Origin: Mycolicibacterium lutetiense
GTDB taxonomy: Bacteria > Actinomycetota > Actinomycetes > Mycobacteriales > Mycobacteriaceae
Direction of reading: 5' to 3'
NCBI RefSeq assembly: GCF_017876775.1
Contig: NZ_JAGIOP010000002.1
Span: 3,038,001 to 3,102,000, forward strand
Length of the DNA stretch: 64,000 nt
Below are positions 33,237 through 42,537 of the stretch, piece by piece. The notes beneath the pieces were generated by a model, which did not search any database, was not told where the DNA came from, and saw only the letters and a list, made by a program, of their open reading frames with translations. Made by a program: the position numbers and the translations under genes. Position 1 is the first letter of the stretch. Each line of letters starts with the position of its first letter.

Positions 33237-34338
33237 GCGCCCACATCAGCCCGACCCCCACACACGCGGCCATCATCACGGCGAACGCTGTCGGGAACGA
33301 AAACGAGGTGGCCAGCGCACCGACGGCCAGCGACCCCACCCCGGTGCCCGCGTCGAATCCGACGTTCCAAACCACACTGACCGCGCCCCGAGCCTGCTCC
33401 CCCGAGGCGGCGAAAGCCTGCACCAGGGTGAGATTCTGCAACGCACCGTAGGCAGTGCCGAGCAGCCCACAGCCGAGAATCACCAGCGATCCGCCGACGC
33501 CGATACCCACGGCGGTCACCGCCAGACCGAGCGCGCCGACGCCCAGCATCGGGGCGATGAACCTCGCGGTGCCGTGTTGGTCGGCAACCCCTCCGATCAG
33601 CCACCGGGCCAACACCGCCGTGCCGGTCATGGCCAACAACGCCCCGAGCGCGGTTGTCGCACCACCCAGTTGAGGTGCGAAGGTGAGGATCCCACCGCCG
33701 GCTGCCGTGATCACCACGAGCGCAGCGATCGGACCGACCAGCCCGCCGATGCTGTCGAGTCGATCCGAATGCGGTTCGTCCACCAACGTCGGTGCCGGGC
33801 GGGTGAACGCCAACGGCACCGCCAGCACTGAGACGGCGGCCAGCCCGAACACGAGCGGGTACCCGACATTCTCGGCCAGCCACGGTGCCAGCGGGGTCAA
33901 TACGAACTGCGGCGCCGCGATGGACAGTCCGTACGCGCCGATCGCCCGGCCGCGGCGCTCCTGCGGGATCAGCGCGGCGATACCTCTGACGCTGCACACC
34001 GTCAGGATGCCGAAGCCCAATCCCCGCAACGCTGCCAGAAGCAGCACCTGCCACAGAGAACCGGTCAGGGAGTGCAGCGCAGCCGGTACCCCCAGCAGCA
34101 CGAGCCCGAGTGCCTGGGTGACGGCCCAACCGGCCCTGCGCAACAGCCGGCCGACCAACAGTTGCGCGACGACGGTGAACAGCATCAGCACGCTGTTGAC
34201 CGCGCCGGCCCCCAGGTTGTCCGCCCCGATGTGCACCGCCCACATCGGGGCCACCGTCAGCAGCAACGAGAATCCGGCGAATCCCAACGCAGCACAGGCC
34301 AACAACGCGGGCATGCCCGGTACCCGCCACACACTCAC
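33211..34338 (-). CDS. Major facilitator superfamily transporter
   Basis: A 375-aa MFS permease with about twelve transmembrane segments in two halves. An RRGRAIG-type basic loop (QERRGRAIGAYG) follows the fourth helix. It is the last gene of the leftward hydratase/CoA-transferase/amidohydrolase operon, overlapping the amidohydrolase by four bases. It could take up the operon's substrate or export a product. Specificity cannot be read. Confidence 0.88.
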   Translation of the reverse strand: MSVWRVPGMPALLACAALGFAGFSLLLTVAPMWAVHIGADNLGAGAVNSVLMLFTVVAQLLVGRLLRRAGWAVTQALGLVLLGVPAALHSLTGSLWQVLLLAALRGLGFGILTVCSVRGIAALIPQERRGRAIGAYGLSIAAPQFVLTPLAPWLAENVGYPLVFGLAAVSVLAVPLAFTRPAPTLVDEPHSDRLDSIGGLVGPIAALVVITAAGGGILTFAPQLGGATTALGALLAMTGTAVLARWLIGGVADQHGTARFIAPMLGVGALGLAVTAVGIGVGGSLVILGCGLLGTAYGALQNLTLVQAFAASGEQARGAVSVVWNVGFDAGTGVGSLAVGALATSFSFPTAFAVMMAACVGVGLMWALSRPDVAA

Positions 34339-35612
34339 CGCTCGAACACCACCACACCGCCGACGATCGTGGCCGCCACCAGATCGGCGTCCAGCGCGTC
34401 GACCACCCGCTGTGGGGAGCCCGCCAGCAGACAGAGGTCACCCGGCTCCCCGGGCGCGATACGCCGTGGCCGGACCGGATCTTCCGCACTGCCCAGAAAC
34501 AGCGCCAGCGCCCGCCGCCCGGATATCCGTTCGACCGGGTTGAGCACCACACCATGTGGGGTGCGACGGTGCACCGCCGCACGCATCGCCGCCCACGGGT
34601 CGGGTGCGCCGAACGGGGCATCGGTGGACAACGCCACCGGCACGTCCGCGGCCAACAGTGTTGCCAGCCGCCAGAGCTGATCCTGTTCGGCGGCAGGCAC
34701 ATCCGCGCGATACTGGTCGCCTCGCTCGGCCACAAAGTTGGGCTGGGTCACCACCGTGATTCCGAGGGCGACGAGGTCGGCGATGCAGTCCTGCGGCACC
34801 ATCGCGGCGTGCTCGATCCGGTCGGCGGGATGGCTGCCCGCGGCGCGCAGCGCGGCGATCGTGACGACGAGTTGGGCCGAGGTCACGCAATGCACGGCCA
34901 CCGGTTCACCGGCTTGGTGCCGCTGCGCGATCCAGGCGGTCAACGCATCCAGATCGAGCCCGTCATCATGCAGGATCCGCTTGCCCGGAGCGAGGTAGTG
35001 CACACGTTGCCTCATTTCGGTAGGGCGATCTCCGGGCTGCAGGTCAGGCGTGGCATCGGTGACACCGGTGACGCCGTATCCCGCCAGGCGGGCGCTGAAT
35101 TCGGCGATTGCGGCGGGTCTCCGTTCCAGCGCATCCGACCAGGTCCGGTCCGCGCTGCGCAGCCGCCCGTCGGGGTGATCACCCAAACCCAGCGCCGCGA
35201 GCCCTGGGGAATTGAGCGTCCACAACACGCCACTGCGATGTTGTACACGCACTGGGACATCGGGAACCAACCGATCCAGCGCGCGCCGGTCCAGCGGACC
35301 GGCCACCGCCTCGTGGTAACCGACGGCCCGGATCCAGCCGTCACCGCCCGCCACCGCGGAGGTCAATACCCCGGCCAGCGCAGCCTCATCGGCCACCTCC
35401 GCGGGACCGACGCGGACCGAATCATGCTCGGCCGCAGCCGAGTACACGTGCAGATGATGATCGTGCAACCCGGGAATCACCGTGCCGAAAGCAGCGTCGA
35501 ACACGCGTTCACCGGGCTCGGGCTGCAATGATTCCGCCACCTGTTCGATGGTGTCGCCGACGCGGAGGTCGGCCACCGTCCCGTCGAGCAACGTCGCACG
35601 GCGAATCAGCAT
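34335..35612 (-). CDS. Amidohydrolase-3/YtcJ-like metal-dependent hydrolase
   Basis: A 425-aa amidohydrolase-superfamily protein. The first-metal motif HDHHLHV is intact near residue 52, later His ligands lie in AVHCVTS and IEHAAMV, and the distal Asp is in ALSTDAPFG. That is the YtcJ/amidohydrolase-3 pattern, hydrolysing amides or exocyclic C-N bonds. It overlaps the CoA-transferase gene upstream (seven bases) and the MFS gene downstream (four bases), so all are translated together. It contrasts with the HxH-less amidohydrolase at 7317. Confidence 0.88.
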   Translation of the reverse strand: MLIRRATLLDGTVADLRVGDTIEQVAESLQPEPGERVFDAAFGTVIPGLHDHHLHVYSAAAEHDSVRVGPAEVADEAALAGVLTSAVAGGDGWIRAVGYHEAVAGPLDRRALDRLVPDVPVRVQHRSGVLWTLNSPGLAALGLGDHPDGRLRSADRTWSDALERRPAAIAEFSARLAGYGVTGVTDATPDLQPGDRPTEMRQRVHYLAPGKRILHDDGLDLDALTAWIAQRHQAGEPVAVHCVTSAQLVVTIAALRAAGSHPADRIEHAAMVPQDCIADLVALGITVVTQPNFVAERGDQYRADVPAAEQDQLWRLATLLAADVPVALSTDAPFGAPDPWAAMRAAVHRRTPHGVVLNPVERISGRRALALFLGSAEDPVRPRRIAPGEPGDLCLLAGSPQRVVDALDADLVAATIVGGVVVFER

Positions 35613-36718
35613 GAGGCATCGATCCGTTCCGCCACCAACCGGCGGACCGCCTCGTTGTCGGCTCCGAGTTCCCGGCCGGGCGCCCCCGCAGCGGGCCGCA
35701 CCGGGATCACGTCGCTCTCTTCGCCGTTGGGCGAGCGGTATCCGGCGGCCACGGCCGCCATCGAGAATTCGATCAGCTCGCCGCCGCCACGTTCCCGCGA
35801 TGCCACCACGGCGGCCGCGGCATGAAGCCCGGTGAGCGGGTCGGCTATGGCGTCACCGCTGAACACCGGTGTGCCCTCGCGGTATCCGACGAGACCACCC
35901 GATACCGCGGCGTCGTCACCGAAGGCCACCCAGCCGGCTTTCTCCCCGGCGGCGCCGTGCCCGGTGATGCGCAGCCAGATCCGTCCAGGCCGGGCTGCGA
36001 CGGTGTCGGGCCCCAGCCCGCGCCGGCTCAACGCGGCCGGCCGGGAGGCCTCGATCACCACATCGGCCACATCCAGCAACAAAGCCAGATCCCGGGGATC
36101 GGCGAAATCGACCGCATACGAGAGTTTTCCACCGTTCATCCAGTCGAAGAACTCCGGCGCACCGGCGCGGGTCCCGTCCGGACGGCTCCAGCTCTCCACC
36201 TTCACCACAGTGGCCCCGACCCGGGCCAGCAGCTGTCCGCACAGGGGCCCGGCCCACATCGACGACAGGTCCGCCACCAGCATTCCGGCCGGCGAGCCGG
36301 CCCCGGTGGGTCCGAGAGCGCTCACCACCGGCGGCGCGGGGGCGGTTTCACCGAGCACGGCGACCGGCAGTCCGAGCAGACGGGCCCGTTCGGCCACCTC
36401 CGCGGCGGAGGTCACCGCCGCCCAGGCCCGGATCGCCGGCCAGGGGTCGGGTTCGGCCGTGTCCTCCTGCAGCAGTGCGGGAACAGCGGCGACGTCATCG
36501 GGGCGCGACAGCGTCAACGCACACCATCCATCGCGGGTGGCCAGCAGTCGCGTCGCCCCTCCCGCCGAGACAGTTTCCTGCGGTGCGATGTCCAACATTG
36601 CAGCGCGGCCGGTGAGCAGTTCGGTGGCATCGACCGCCACGCCGGTGCGCGCCGTGAAATCGTCGGCGACGCTCTGGGCCTGCTTCAGCAGGGCCAGAGG
36701 AATCGCCAACCGCGTCAT
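35606..36718 (-). CDS. Family III (CaiB/BaiF) CoA-transferase with apparently permuted domain order
   Basis: A 370-aa protein with CaiB/BaiF hallmarks in an unusual order. DLSSMWAGPLCGQLLARVGA, normally near residue 10, is at about 150. FGDDAAVSGGLVGY (with the likely catalytic Asp) and a GGGELIEFSM segment follow. The first ~135 residues (GGATRLLATRDGWCALTL, then TSAAEVAERARLLGLPVAV) resemble what is usually the C-terminal part of these enzymes. The simplest reading is a circular permutation. It lies in the operon with the hydratase, so it may move CoA between acids for a degradation route. Confidence 0.82.
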   Translation of the reverse strand: MTRLAIPLALLKQAQSVADDFTARTGVAVDATELLTGRAAMLDIAPQETVSAGGATRLLATRDGWCALTLSRPDDVAAVPALLQEDTAEPDPWPAIRAWAAVTSAAEVAERARLLGLPVAVLGETAPAPPVVSALGPTGAGSPAGMLVADLSSMWAGPLCGQLLARVGATVVKVESWSRPDGTRAGAPEFFDWMNGGKLSYAVDFADPRDLALLLDVADVVIEASRPAALSRRGLGPDTVAARPGRIWLRITGHGAAGEKAGWVAFGDDAAVSGGLVGYREGTPVFSGDAIADPLTGLHAAAAVVASRERGGGELIEFSMAAVAAGYRSPNGEESDVIPVRPAAGAPGRELGADNEAVRRLVAERIDASC

Positions 36719-37695
36719 CAGAACTGCAACGCGCTGAACCGCCAGTCCAGCACCTGGCGGTCGTCGCCATCGTCGGGTCCGCCGGCCGCGTACACCAGCG
36801 ACCGCAGTTTGAGCACCCCGGCCTCGGCCGATTCCACATGTAGCTCGCTGAAGAGGGTGTCGCCCTCGTGCACCGGGCCGGTGTGATCGCAGGACTCCCA
36901 GCCCAGCACGGTCACCAGATTCGGCAACAATCGGCTGGCCTGGGCCAGAGCCAGCCCGATGGTGTGCCCGCCGTAGACCAGGCGCTTACCGCCGGCACGC
37001 CAATCATGATGGGTGGCAGCGATGTTCAGGGTCAGCCGGGCCAGCTCCGGGGCGCTGCTGACAACGTCGGCGGTGCTGTGCAGCACCGCCCCGACCAGTG
37101 CCGGGTCGAAATGCGGGCCGGGTACCCGGGTCCGGAACGCGTCGGCATCCCAACCGGCGGTGGGGTTCGGTGCAGTGGCGTCGGCCCCGATCATCGACAG
37201 ATCGTCGGCATGCCCGGTGTCGATGTCGTCGCTGGACAACGGCAGCATCGCACAGCGGTAGAAGTCGAGAACTTTACGATCCCGCTGATCGACGGTGGTC
37301 ATCCGCAGAGCTGCCAGTCCGGTGGCCGCCCGTCCAGGCTTCGTCGAATTCTGTTTGAGACCAACCACTTCGGTGCGGGTATACACGGTATCCCCGATCA
37401 CCGGGCAGCGGTGGAACGCAAGCCCCCGGTAGAACAGGTTGGCCTTGACCCGCTGGGTGACCAGGGTGCTCTGGCCGATCGCGACATCACACACCAGCGC
37501 AGGGTGCGCCAGCGGACCCGACTCGCCGGTCACCGCGGTAGCAAGTTCGGCGTCCAGCGCCAGCCGCAGCCGGTCACCGAGGATCGCCTGATGGGTGGCC
37601 GCTGCGCCCGCCGTCAGCGTCATCGCCGGAGCGGAGTCAAAAACCTGACCGAGCTGCAGGTCGTCGAAATGCGGGCCACCAGTCACAACTGGCAC
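36718..37695 (-). CDS. Double-hotdog MaoC-like acyl-CoA hydratase (Rv0216-like)
   Basis: A 325-aa protein with two hotdog halves. The second contains LVYGGHTIGLALAQASRLLP, which resembles the hydratase-2/MaoC active-site region, and the first has the FYRG...DTVYTRTEV pattern of the N-terminal hotdog. In M. tuberculosis the double-hotdog protein Rv0216 lies in the corresponding place. It probably hydrates an enoyl-CoA such as a mesaconyl- or methylfumaryl-type CoA. It starts with GTG at 37695, 43 bases after the TetR stop, without a Shine-Dalgarno sequence, and overlaps the CoA-transferase start. Confidence 0.82.
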   Translation of the reverse strand: MPVVTGGPHFDDLQLGQVFDSAPAMTLTAGAAATHQAILGDRLRLALDAELATAVTGESGPLAHPALVCDVAIGQSTLVTQRVKANLFYRGLAFHRCPVIGDTVYTRTEVVGLKQNSTKPGRAATGLAALRMTTVDQRDRKVLDFYRCAMLPLSSDDIDTGHADDLSMIGADATAPNPTAGWDADAFRTRVPGPHFDPALVGAVLHSTADVVSSAPELARLTLNIAATHHDWRAGGKRLVYGGHTIGLALAQASRLLPNLVTVLGWESCDHTGPVHEGDTLFSELHVESAEAGVLKLRSLVYAAGGPDDGDDRQVLDWRFSALQF

Positions 37696-37738
37696 TGTAG
37701 ACCAGCCACCAGAAGCCGTTGCGAGCTAAAGCAGTAGA

Positions 37739-38305
37739 TCAGCTGCCCGGCAGGTGCAGCCTGGTGAGCTCGCCGAGGTGCCGGCCGACATCGTCGAGGG
37801 CATCGGTCTTCTGAGCCGCGATCGCCATGATGATCGCCCCTTCGATCGCCGCGATCGACATGGTCGCCAGCGAACGGGCTGTGTCGGCGTCCGCACCGGA
37901 GCGGATCATCCGCTCGGTCAGGATCGAGTGCCAGTCCTGGAATGTCTCGGCGGCCACCTCGGCTGCCTTGGGCGCCTCCCAGCGACCGAACACGGCCGCC
38001 ACGATCGGGCAGCCGGCCTGCAACTCCGTCTCTGCCAGTTGCAGTTTCCACTGGTCGATGAATGCCTGCACCGCTTCGGCGGGGTCGCGCCCGTCGTCAG
38101 TCGCGTTGATCAACGTCGTCAGCGTCTGCCCGGCGACCCGGGTCGCCTCCGCGACGAGTTCTTCCTTGCCGCCCGGGAAGTTGAGGTAGACGGTTCGCCG
38201 GGAGACACCACTGTCCTCGAGCAGGGCGCTGACGCCGGTTCCAGCGACACCTCGGCGACGCAACAGCCCGGTCACACTCGTGATCAAGGTGTCTCGTGCC
38301 GACAT
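37739..38305 (-). CDS. TetR-family regulator (LmrA/YxaF type)
   Basis: A 188-aa TetR protein. The HTH has TGVSALLEDSGVSRRTVYLNF followed by GGKEELV (read in parts), and the C-terminal half has the LQAGCPIVAA motif characteristic of the LmrA/YxaF branch. The ATG at 38305 is chosen because GGAGG lies about 10 bases upstream; in-frame starts exist up to 38347. Two LmrA-type boxes lie between it and the divergent old-yellow-enzyme gene, so it probably represses itself, that gene pair and the operon behind it. Confidence 0.9.
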   Translation of the reverse strand: MSARDTLITSVTGLLRRRGVAGTGVSALLEDSGVSRRTVYLNFPGGKEELVAEATRVAGQTLTTLINATDDGRDPAEAVQAFIDQWKLQLAETELQAGCPIVAAVFGRWEAPKAAEVAAETFQDWHSILTERMIRSGADADTARSLATMSIAAIEGAIIMAIAAQKTDALDDVGRHLGELTRLHLPGS

Positions 38306-38347
38306 CGCGCTCATCGCCTCCGTAGTCTCCAGCACCCCACCATGCAC

Positions 38348-38363
38348 TAGACCAATCAGTCTA
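38348..38363. promoter_or_regulatory. LmrA/YxaF-type operator box 1
   Basis: TAGAC-CAATCA-GTCTA: perfect 5-bp arms, 43 bases upstream of the TetR start. It matches the TAGACC-like core of LmrA/YxaF boxes and the boxes before the MmpL gene at 46015 and 46048. Confidence 0.68.
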
Positions 38364-38399
38364 CCCGGATGAACTTACCAAGGGGACGATTCATTGCAC

Positions 38400-38415
38400 T
38401 AGACCGATCGGTGTA
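38400..38415. promoter_or_regulatory. LmrA/YxaF-type operator box 2
   Basis: TAGACCGATCGGTGTA, with a perfect CCGATCGG centre, 47 bases upstream of the old-yellow-enzyme ATG. Paired with box 1 across the divergent promoter region. Confidence 0.68.
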
Positions 38416-38461
38416 CTAGCGTCGCCGGAAGCATCCCCGGCGCCATTTCGAGGAGACCGAC

Positions 38462-39715
38462 ATGCCAGACATTCACGACCCTCTGCCGCTGGCCAGCGGC
38501 CAGGTCCTGCGCAACCGGCTGATGAAGTCGGCCCTCAGTGAAGCTCTCGGCGGTGCCGGCCGTGGTCCAGACCATCGGCTGATCGAGCTCTACCGGCGCT
38601 GGGGAACGGGCGGGTACGGGCTCGTGATCACCGGAAACGTGATGGTCGACCACGATCATCTGGGCGAGCCGGGCAACGTCGTCATCGAAGACGACCGGCA
38701 CCTCGACGGACTGTCCCGATGGGCCAAGGCCACCAAGGACGGCGGAGGGCTCATCTGGATGCAAGTGAACCACCCGGGGCGACAAGCCAATCCGCTGGCC
38801 ACCCGGTCCCAACCGGTGGCACCGTCACCGATCCGGATGAGCGTCCCCGGGTGGCAGGCGCCGCGGGCCCTCACCGACGACGAGATCGAAGCCACCGTCG
38901 ACAGGTATGCGCGGACAGCGGCGATCGCCGACGCAGCCGGCTTCGACGGAGTCCAGATACACGGTGCGCACGGGTATCTCGTCGCCCAGTTCCTGTCACC
39001 ACGCACCAATCAACGGTCCGACCGCTGGGGCGGCGATGCCGAGCGCCGGATGCGCTTCGCACTCGAGGTGGTGCGACGGACCCGTGCCGCCGTCAGCCCT
39101 GGCTTTGCCGTCGCGATCAAGCTGAACTCCGCCGACTTCCAACGCGGCGGTTTCACCGAGGAAGAGTCGCGAGAAGTCATCGCCGCACTGAGTGCCGAAG
39201 ATATCGACCTGATCGAAATCAGCGGTGGCACATACGAATCCCCTGCGATGGAAGGCAGGCCCGCGCTGCAATCGGCCTCCACAAAGGCTCGTGAGGCCTA
39301 CTTCATCGAGTACGCCCAGGCAGCCAGGGAGGTCGCCGGAGACGTGCCGCTGGCCGTGACCGGTGGTTTCCGCACGCAGGCGGCGATGAGTGAGGCCGTC
39401 AAATCGGGAGCCACCGACGTGGTCGGGCTGGGCCGACCCACCACCGTCAACCCGGCGGCCGCCGAGAACCTACTGGCGGCACGCCAGGAGCGCCTCCGAG
39501 TTCCCGACGTCTCGATACCGCTGCCCGCTCGGCTGGCGAACACCGCCCGGGCCAAGACCTTTCTCAGCGCGCTGGAACTGCAGTGGCACGCCACCCAGCT
39601 GCACCGGCTGGGCGCGGGCCGTGAGCCCGACCCGACGATCGGCCGGCTGACCACCGCACTGCGGCTGCTGAAGAACAACGGACTCGACGCCTTTCGCGCA
39701 AGGAGGAGCTCATGA
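38462..39715 (+). CDS. Old yellow enzyme family NAD(P)H:flavin oxidoreductase
   Basis: A 417-aa FMN-dependent TIM-barrel ene-reductase. Recognisable parts are QVNHPGRQ, the substrate-binding HGAHGYLVAQFLSP followed by NQRSDRWGG, and the phosphate-binding VTGGFR and VGLGRP near the end. Such enzymes reduce activated C=C bonds or nitro groups. AGGAG precedes the ATG. It overlaps the DDN-like gene (ATGA) and is divergent from the TetR regulator, so it is probably induced by an electrophilic or xenobiotic ligand. Confidence 0.93.
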   Translation: MPDIHDPLPLASGQVLRNRLMKSALSEALGGAGRGPDHRLIELYRRWGTGGYGLVITGNVMVDHDHLGEPGNVVIEDDRHLDGLSRWAKATKDGGGLIWMQVNHPGRQANPLATRSQPVAPSPIRMSVPGWQAPRALTDDEIEATVDRYARTAAIADAAGFDGVQIHGAHGYLVAQFLSPRTNQRSDRWGGDAERRMRFALEVVRRTRAAVSPGFAVAIKLNSADFQRGGFTEEESREVIAALSAEDIDLIEISGGTYESPAMEGRPALQSASTKAREAYFIEYAQAAREVAGDVPLAVTGGFRTQAAMSEAVKSGATDVVGLGRPTTVNPAAAENLLAARQERLRVPDVSIPLPARLANTARAKTFLSALELQWHATQLHRLGAGREPDPTIGRLTTALRLLKNNGLDAFRARRSS

Positions 39716-40140
39716 CCGGCACGCAACCCGACAAGACTCTGAGCAAGTTCCGCAGGGAGCGAGCCCTCGGGCGCTATCTGCTGAACCCCACCATCGCCGT
39801 GTTGTCGAAGCTGGGCTTGCGCACCGCCCTGGCCTCCGAACTGGAGACCACCGGCCGCAAGACCGGCCAGGTGCGGAGGGTCCCCGTTTCCGCCCAGTTC
39901 GACGCCACCGGCGCCTGGGTGATCTGCCAGCACGGAACCCGATCGGGCTGGGGCAGCAACATCGCCGCGGACCCGAACATCCGTCTGCGGCAAGGGGACC
40001 GATGGCGCACCGGCATCGCACAGTTCCGGCCCGACGACGACGTCGTCGCGCGCGGACGCAAGTTCGGGGCGATCGGCGCGCGCGTCGTCAAGGCCCTGGA
40101 GACCACACCGGTCTCGGTGCGCATCGATTTCACCGACTGA
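39712..40140 (+). CDS. F420-dependent DDN-family nitroreductase-like protein
   Basis: A 142-aa member of the deazaflavin-dependent nitroreductase (DDN/FDOR-B) family. The signature LETTGRKTGQVRRVPV lies near residue 45, followed by the strand WVICQHG and SGWGSNIAADP typical of F420-binding members. It is coupled to the old-yellow-enzyme gene by a four-base overlap, so flavin- and F420-dependent reductases are co-expressed. It is convergent with the enoyl-CoA hydratase gene with an 11-base overlap. Confidence 0.9.
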   Translation: MTGTQPDKTLSKFRRERALGRYLLNPTIAVLSKLGLRTALASELETTGRKTGQVRRVPVSAQFDATGAWVICQHGTRSGWGSNIAADPNIRLRQGDRWRTGIAQFRPDDDVVARGRKFGAIGARVVKALETTPVSVRIDFTD

Positions 40141-41020
40141 CGACCTCGTCGACCAGGCCCCACGCCAGTGCGGTGGCCGCGTCGATGGTGTGCCCGGAGA
40201 GCACCAGGTACGCCGTGCGCCACCGGCCGATACGCCGGGTGATGCTCACCGTGCCGCCCGCCCCGGGTATCAACCCGAGGGCCAGTTCCGGCAGGCCGAT
40301 CGTGGCATCTGGATGACAGCTGACCCACCCGCAGAACGACGCCATCTCCAGGCCACTGCCCAGCACCTGGCCGTGCACCTCGGCGCGGCAGCGTCGCCCC
40401 AGCCTCGCCGTCAGTTCATCGAGCACCAGCGCCGGACTGTGCCGGGTGCGGGCCAGGTGGGCGCTGGCCGGGTCGGCGAACGAACCGAATTCGGCCAGAT
40501 CGCCGCCGCTGCAGAAGGACCGGCCGTTCCCGCCGAGCACCACCTCGTCGACCGACGGATCCAGCCGGGCCACTTCGAGGGCCTCGAGCAACGCGCCCCT
40601 GGCGTCGGTGGAAAACGCGTTGTGCCGCTGGGTCCGGTTGAATCTGACGTGCAGTGTGTTCCCGCCGCGGTGGGCCTGCACCGGTTCGGGCAGTTGCGGC
40701 ACGGTGGCCGGCCCGCGCTCGGCCAGCCACCGGGCGAATTCGGATCCCGATTGCAGCGTCGAATACGCCAGGGACTCGGTGACCAACCCCGATCGAGTCG
40801 GCCCGGCCGGATCGAGCGAACGCAGCACGTCGTCACAGACCGCCGCGGCCTGCGGCCATGTCCTACACCGCTCGGTGAGTTCATCCAGGGCCTGCTCGAC
40901 CGAGTTCACGGTGACCGCCCGCCGGTCCGCACCGGGCTGTTCGGTCAGCGTGAACGTCGCGGCATCGGTCGGGGTGTCGACCCCGACACGGATACCCGCG
41001 GGCAGTTCCAGGACGGTCAC
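40130..41020 (-). CDS. Enoyl-CoA hydratase/isomerase family protein with N-terminal extension
   Basis: A 296-aa protein with a crotonase core from about residue 115 onward. The oxyanion-hole segment SFCSGGDLAEFG and the LGLIPGAGGTVSITRRIG active-site region are visible. The first ~110 residues are an extension not seen in standard ~260-aa crotonases and of no recognised fold. It overlaps the acyl-CoA ligase gene by four bases, so the two are translationally coupled. It acts on a CoA thioester, presumably made by that ligase; the substrate is unknown. Confidence 0.86.
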   Translation of the reverse strand: MTVLELPAGIRVGVDTPTDAATFTLTEQPGADRRAVTVNSVEQALDELTERCRTWPQAAAVCDDVLRSLDPAGPTRSGLVTESLAYSTLQSGSEFARWLAERGPATVPQLPEPVQAHRGGNTLHVRFNRTQRHNAFSTDARGALLEALEVARLDPSVDEVVLGGNGRSFCSGGDLAEFGSFADPASAHLARTRHSPALVLDELTARLGRRCRAEVHGQVLGSGLEMASFCGWVSCHPDATIGLPELALGLIPGAGGTVSITRRIGRWRTAYLVLSGHTIDAATALAWGLVDEVVSR

Positions 41021-42537
41021 GAGTACTTGTTTATCAGCTCCTGCTTGTACAGCTTGCCGGTGTCGGTGCGGGGCAGCTCAACCTCGAACGAGATGGTCCG
41101 CGGGCACTTGTAATGCGTCAAACGTTCACGCAGCCAATCCAGGAGCTCACGCTCGAATTCCGGCGTGGCATCCGCCGGGTCCACGGTCTGCACCACACCC
41201 TTGACGCTCTGACCCATCTCGTCGTCGGGGATGCCGAACACCGCGGCGTCCATCACCTTCGGGTGAACGACGAGCGTGTTCTCGGCTTCCTGCGGATAGA
41301 TGTTCACCCCGCCCGAGATGATCATGTGGTGGCGCCGGTCGGTCAGGTACAGGTAGCCGTCCTCATCGACATACCCAATGTCTCCCACCGTCTTCCAGCC
41401 GTGCGATTCACGCGAGGACGCGGTCTTCTCGGCGTCGTTGAGGTATTCGAAATCGGCGCCGCCCTCGAAGAAGATCTCACCGGCCTGTCCGGCAGGCACC
41501 TCCTTGCCGTCCTCGTCGAGGATGTGCACGAGGCCGTTCATCGGCTTGCCCACCGAACCCGGATGCGTCAGCCAGTCCTCGGCGAAGATCACGGTCGCGC
41601 CGATGGCCTCGGAGGAGGCGTAGTACTCGTCGACGATCGGCCCCCACCAGTCCATCATCTGCTTCTTGATCTCGACCGGACACGGAGCGGCCGCATGCAT
41701 GACGCGTCGCAGGCTCGACAGGTCGTACGAATTGCGCACATCTTCAGGGAGTTTCAGCATCCGGGTGAACATCACCGGAACGAACTGTCCCTGGGTGATC
41801 TTGTGCTGCTGGATCGCATCCAGGCAGCCTTCGGCGTCGAACTTCTCGAGCACCACGGTGGTGATGCCGGCGGCCTGAATCTGCATGGACCACACCGACG
41901 GTGCCGTGTGATAGAGCGGGGCGGGGCTCAGATACACCGAATCCGGCTGCATCCAGAAGCCCACCAGCGGGGCCATCATGCCGGGGGTTTCCGATGGCGG
42001 CACATGCGGCAGTTCCCGCTTGATGCCCTTGGGCCGCCCCGTGGTTCCCGACGAATACTGCAGCAGATCGCCGTCCAGCTCGTCGTCGATCTGGGTGGCA
42101 GGCAGGTCCGCGACAGCTTCCGGATAACGCTTCCAACCGTCCAGTTCGCCGTCGGCGATGAGCAGAGTGCCCGGCAAGCCGTTGGGCAGCTCCTTTTCGA
42201 GGTCGCTCAGGATGTCCTTCAGCACGGCGGAGCCGACGATGGCCTTGGCCCCACTGTTGTCGATGATGTAGGCCGCCTCGGCGGCGGTCAGGTGCGTGTT
42301 GATCGGCACGTAGTACAGCCCGCTGCGGCGTGCCGCCCACATCACGGCATGGATGTGGGCGTTGTTCTCCATGAGGATCGCGACCACGTCGCCCTCTTCC
42401 AGCCCGTGCCGGCGGAAGTAATGGGCCAGGCGATTCGCGCGAGCTTCGAGCTCACCGAACGTAACGACGGTGCCCGACGGATGGAGGATGATCGCCGGCT
42501 TCTCGGGGTTGGCCTCGGCATGCTCGCGGATCTGCAT
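41017..42537 (-). CDS. Acyl-CoA ligase (FadD4-like, AMP-forming)
   Basis: A 506-aa adenylate-forming enzyme. The P-loop-like motif is YSSGTTGRPKGIKRE, the hinge/D motif is GDIGYVDEDGYLYLTDRR, and a C-terminal Lys lies in TDTGKLYKQEL. In M. tuberculosis the corresponding position holds fadD4 (Rv0214), so orthology is likely but not proven here. There is no Shine-Dalgarno sequence; a TACAGT hexamer 12 bases before the ATG suggests a leaderless message, and a strong palindrome lies just upstream. It activates a carboxylic acid to its CoA ester. Confidence 0.88.
   Translation of the reverse strand: MQIREHAEANPEKPAIILHPSGTVVTFGELEARANRLAHYFRRHGLEEGDVVAILMENNAHIHAVMWAARRSGLYYVPINTHLTAAEAAYIIDNSGAKAIVGSAVLKDILSDLEKELPNGLPGTLLIADGELDGWKRYPEAVADLPATQIDDELDGDLLQYSSGTTGRPKGIKRELPHVPPSETPGMMAPLVGFWMQPDSVYLSPAPLYHTAPSVWSMQIQAAGITTVVLEKFDAEGCLDAIQQHKITQGQFVPVMFTRMLKLPEDVRNSYDLSSLRRVMHAAAPCPVEIKKQMMDWWGPIVDEYYASSEAIGATVIFAEDWLTHPGSVGKPMNGLVHILDEDGKEVPAGQAGEIFFEGGADFEYLNDAEKTASSRESHGWKTVGDIGYVDEDGYLYLTDRRHHMIISGGVNIYPQEAENTLVVHPKVMDAAVFGIPDDEMGQSVKGVVQTVDPADATPEFERELLDWLRERLTHYKCPRTISFEVELPRTDTGKLYKQELINKYS

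Noticed and set aside
33211..42537. A prophage or genomic island between the GntR and cyclase genes
   Set aside because: No integrase, att-like repeats or tRNA flank it, and part of it (hydratase, ligase) follows M. tuberculosis gene order.
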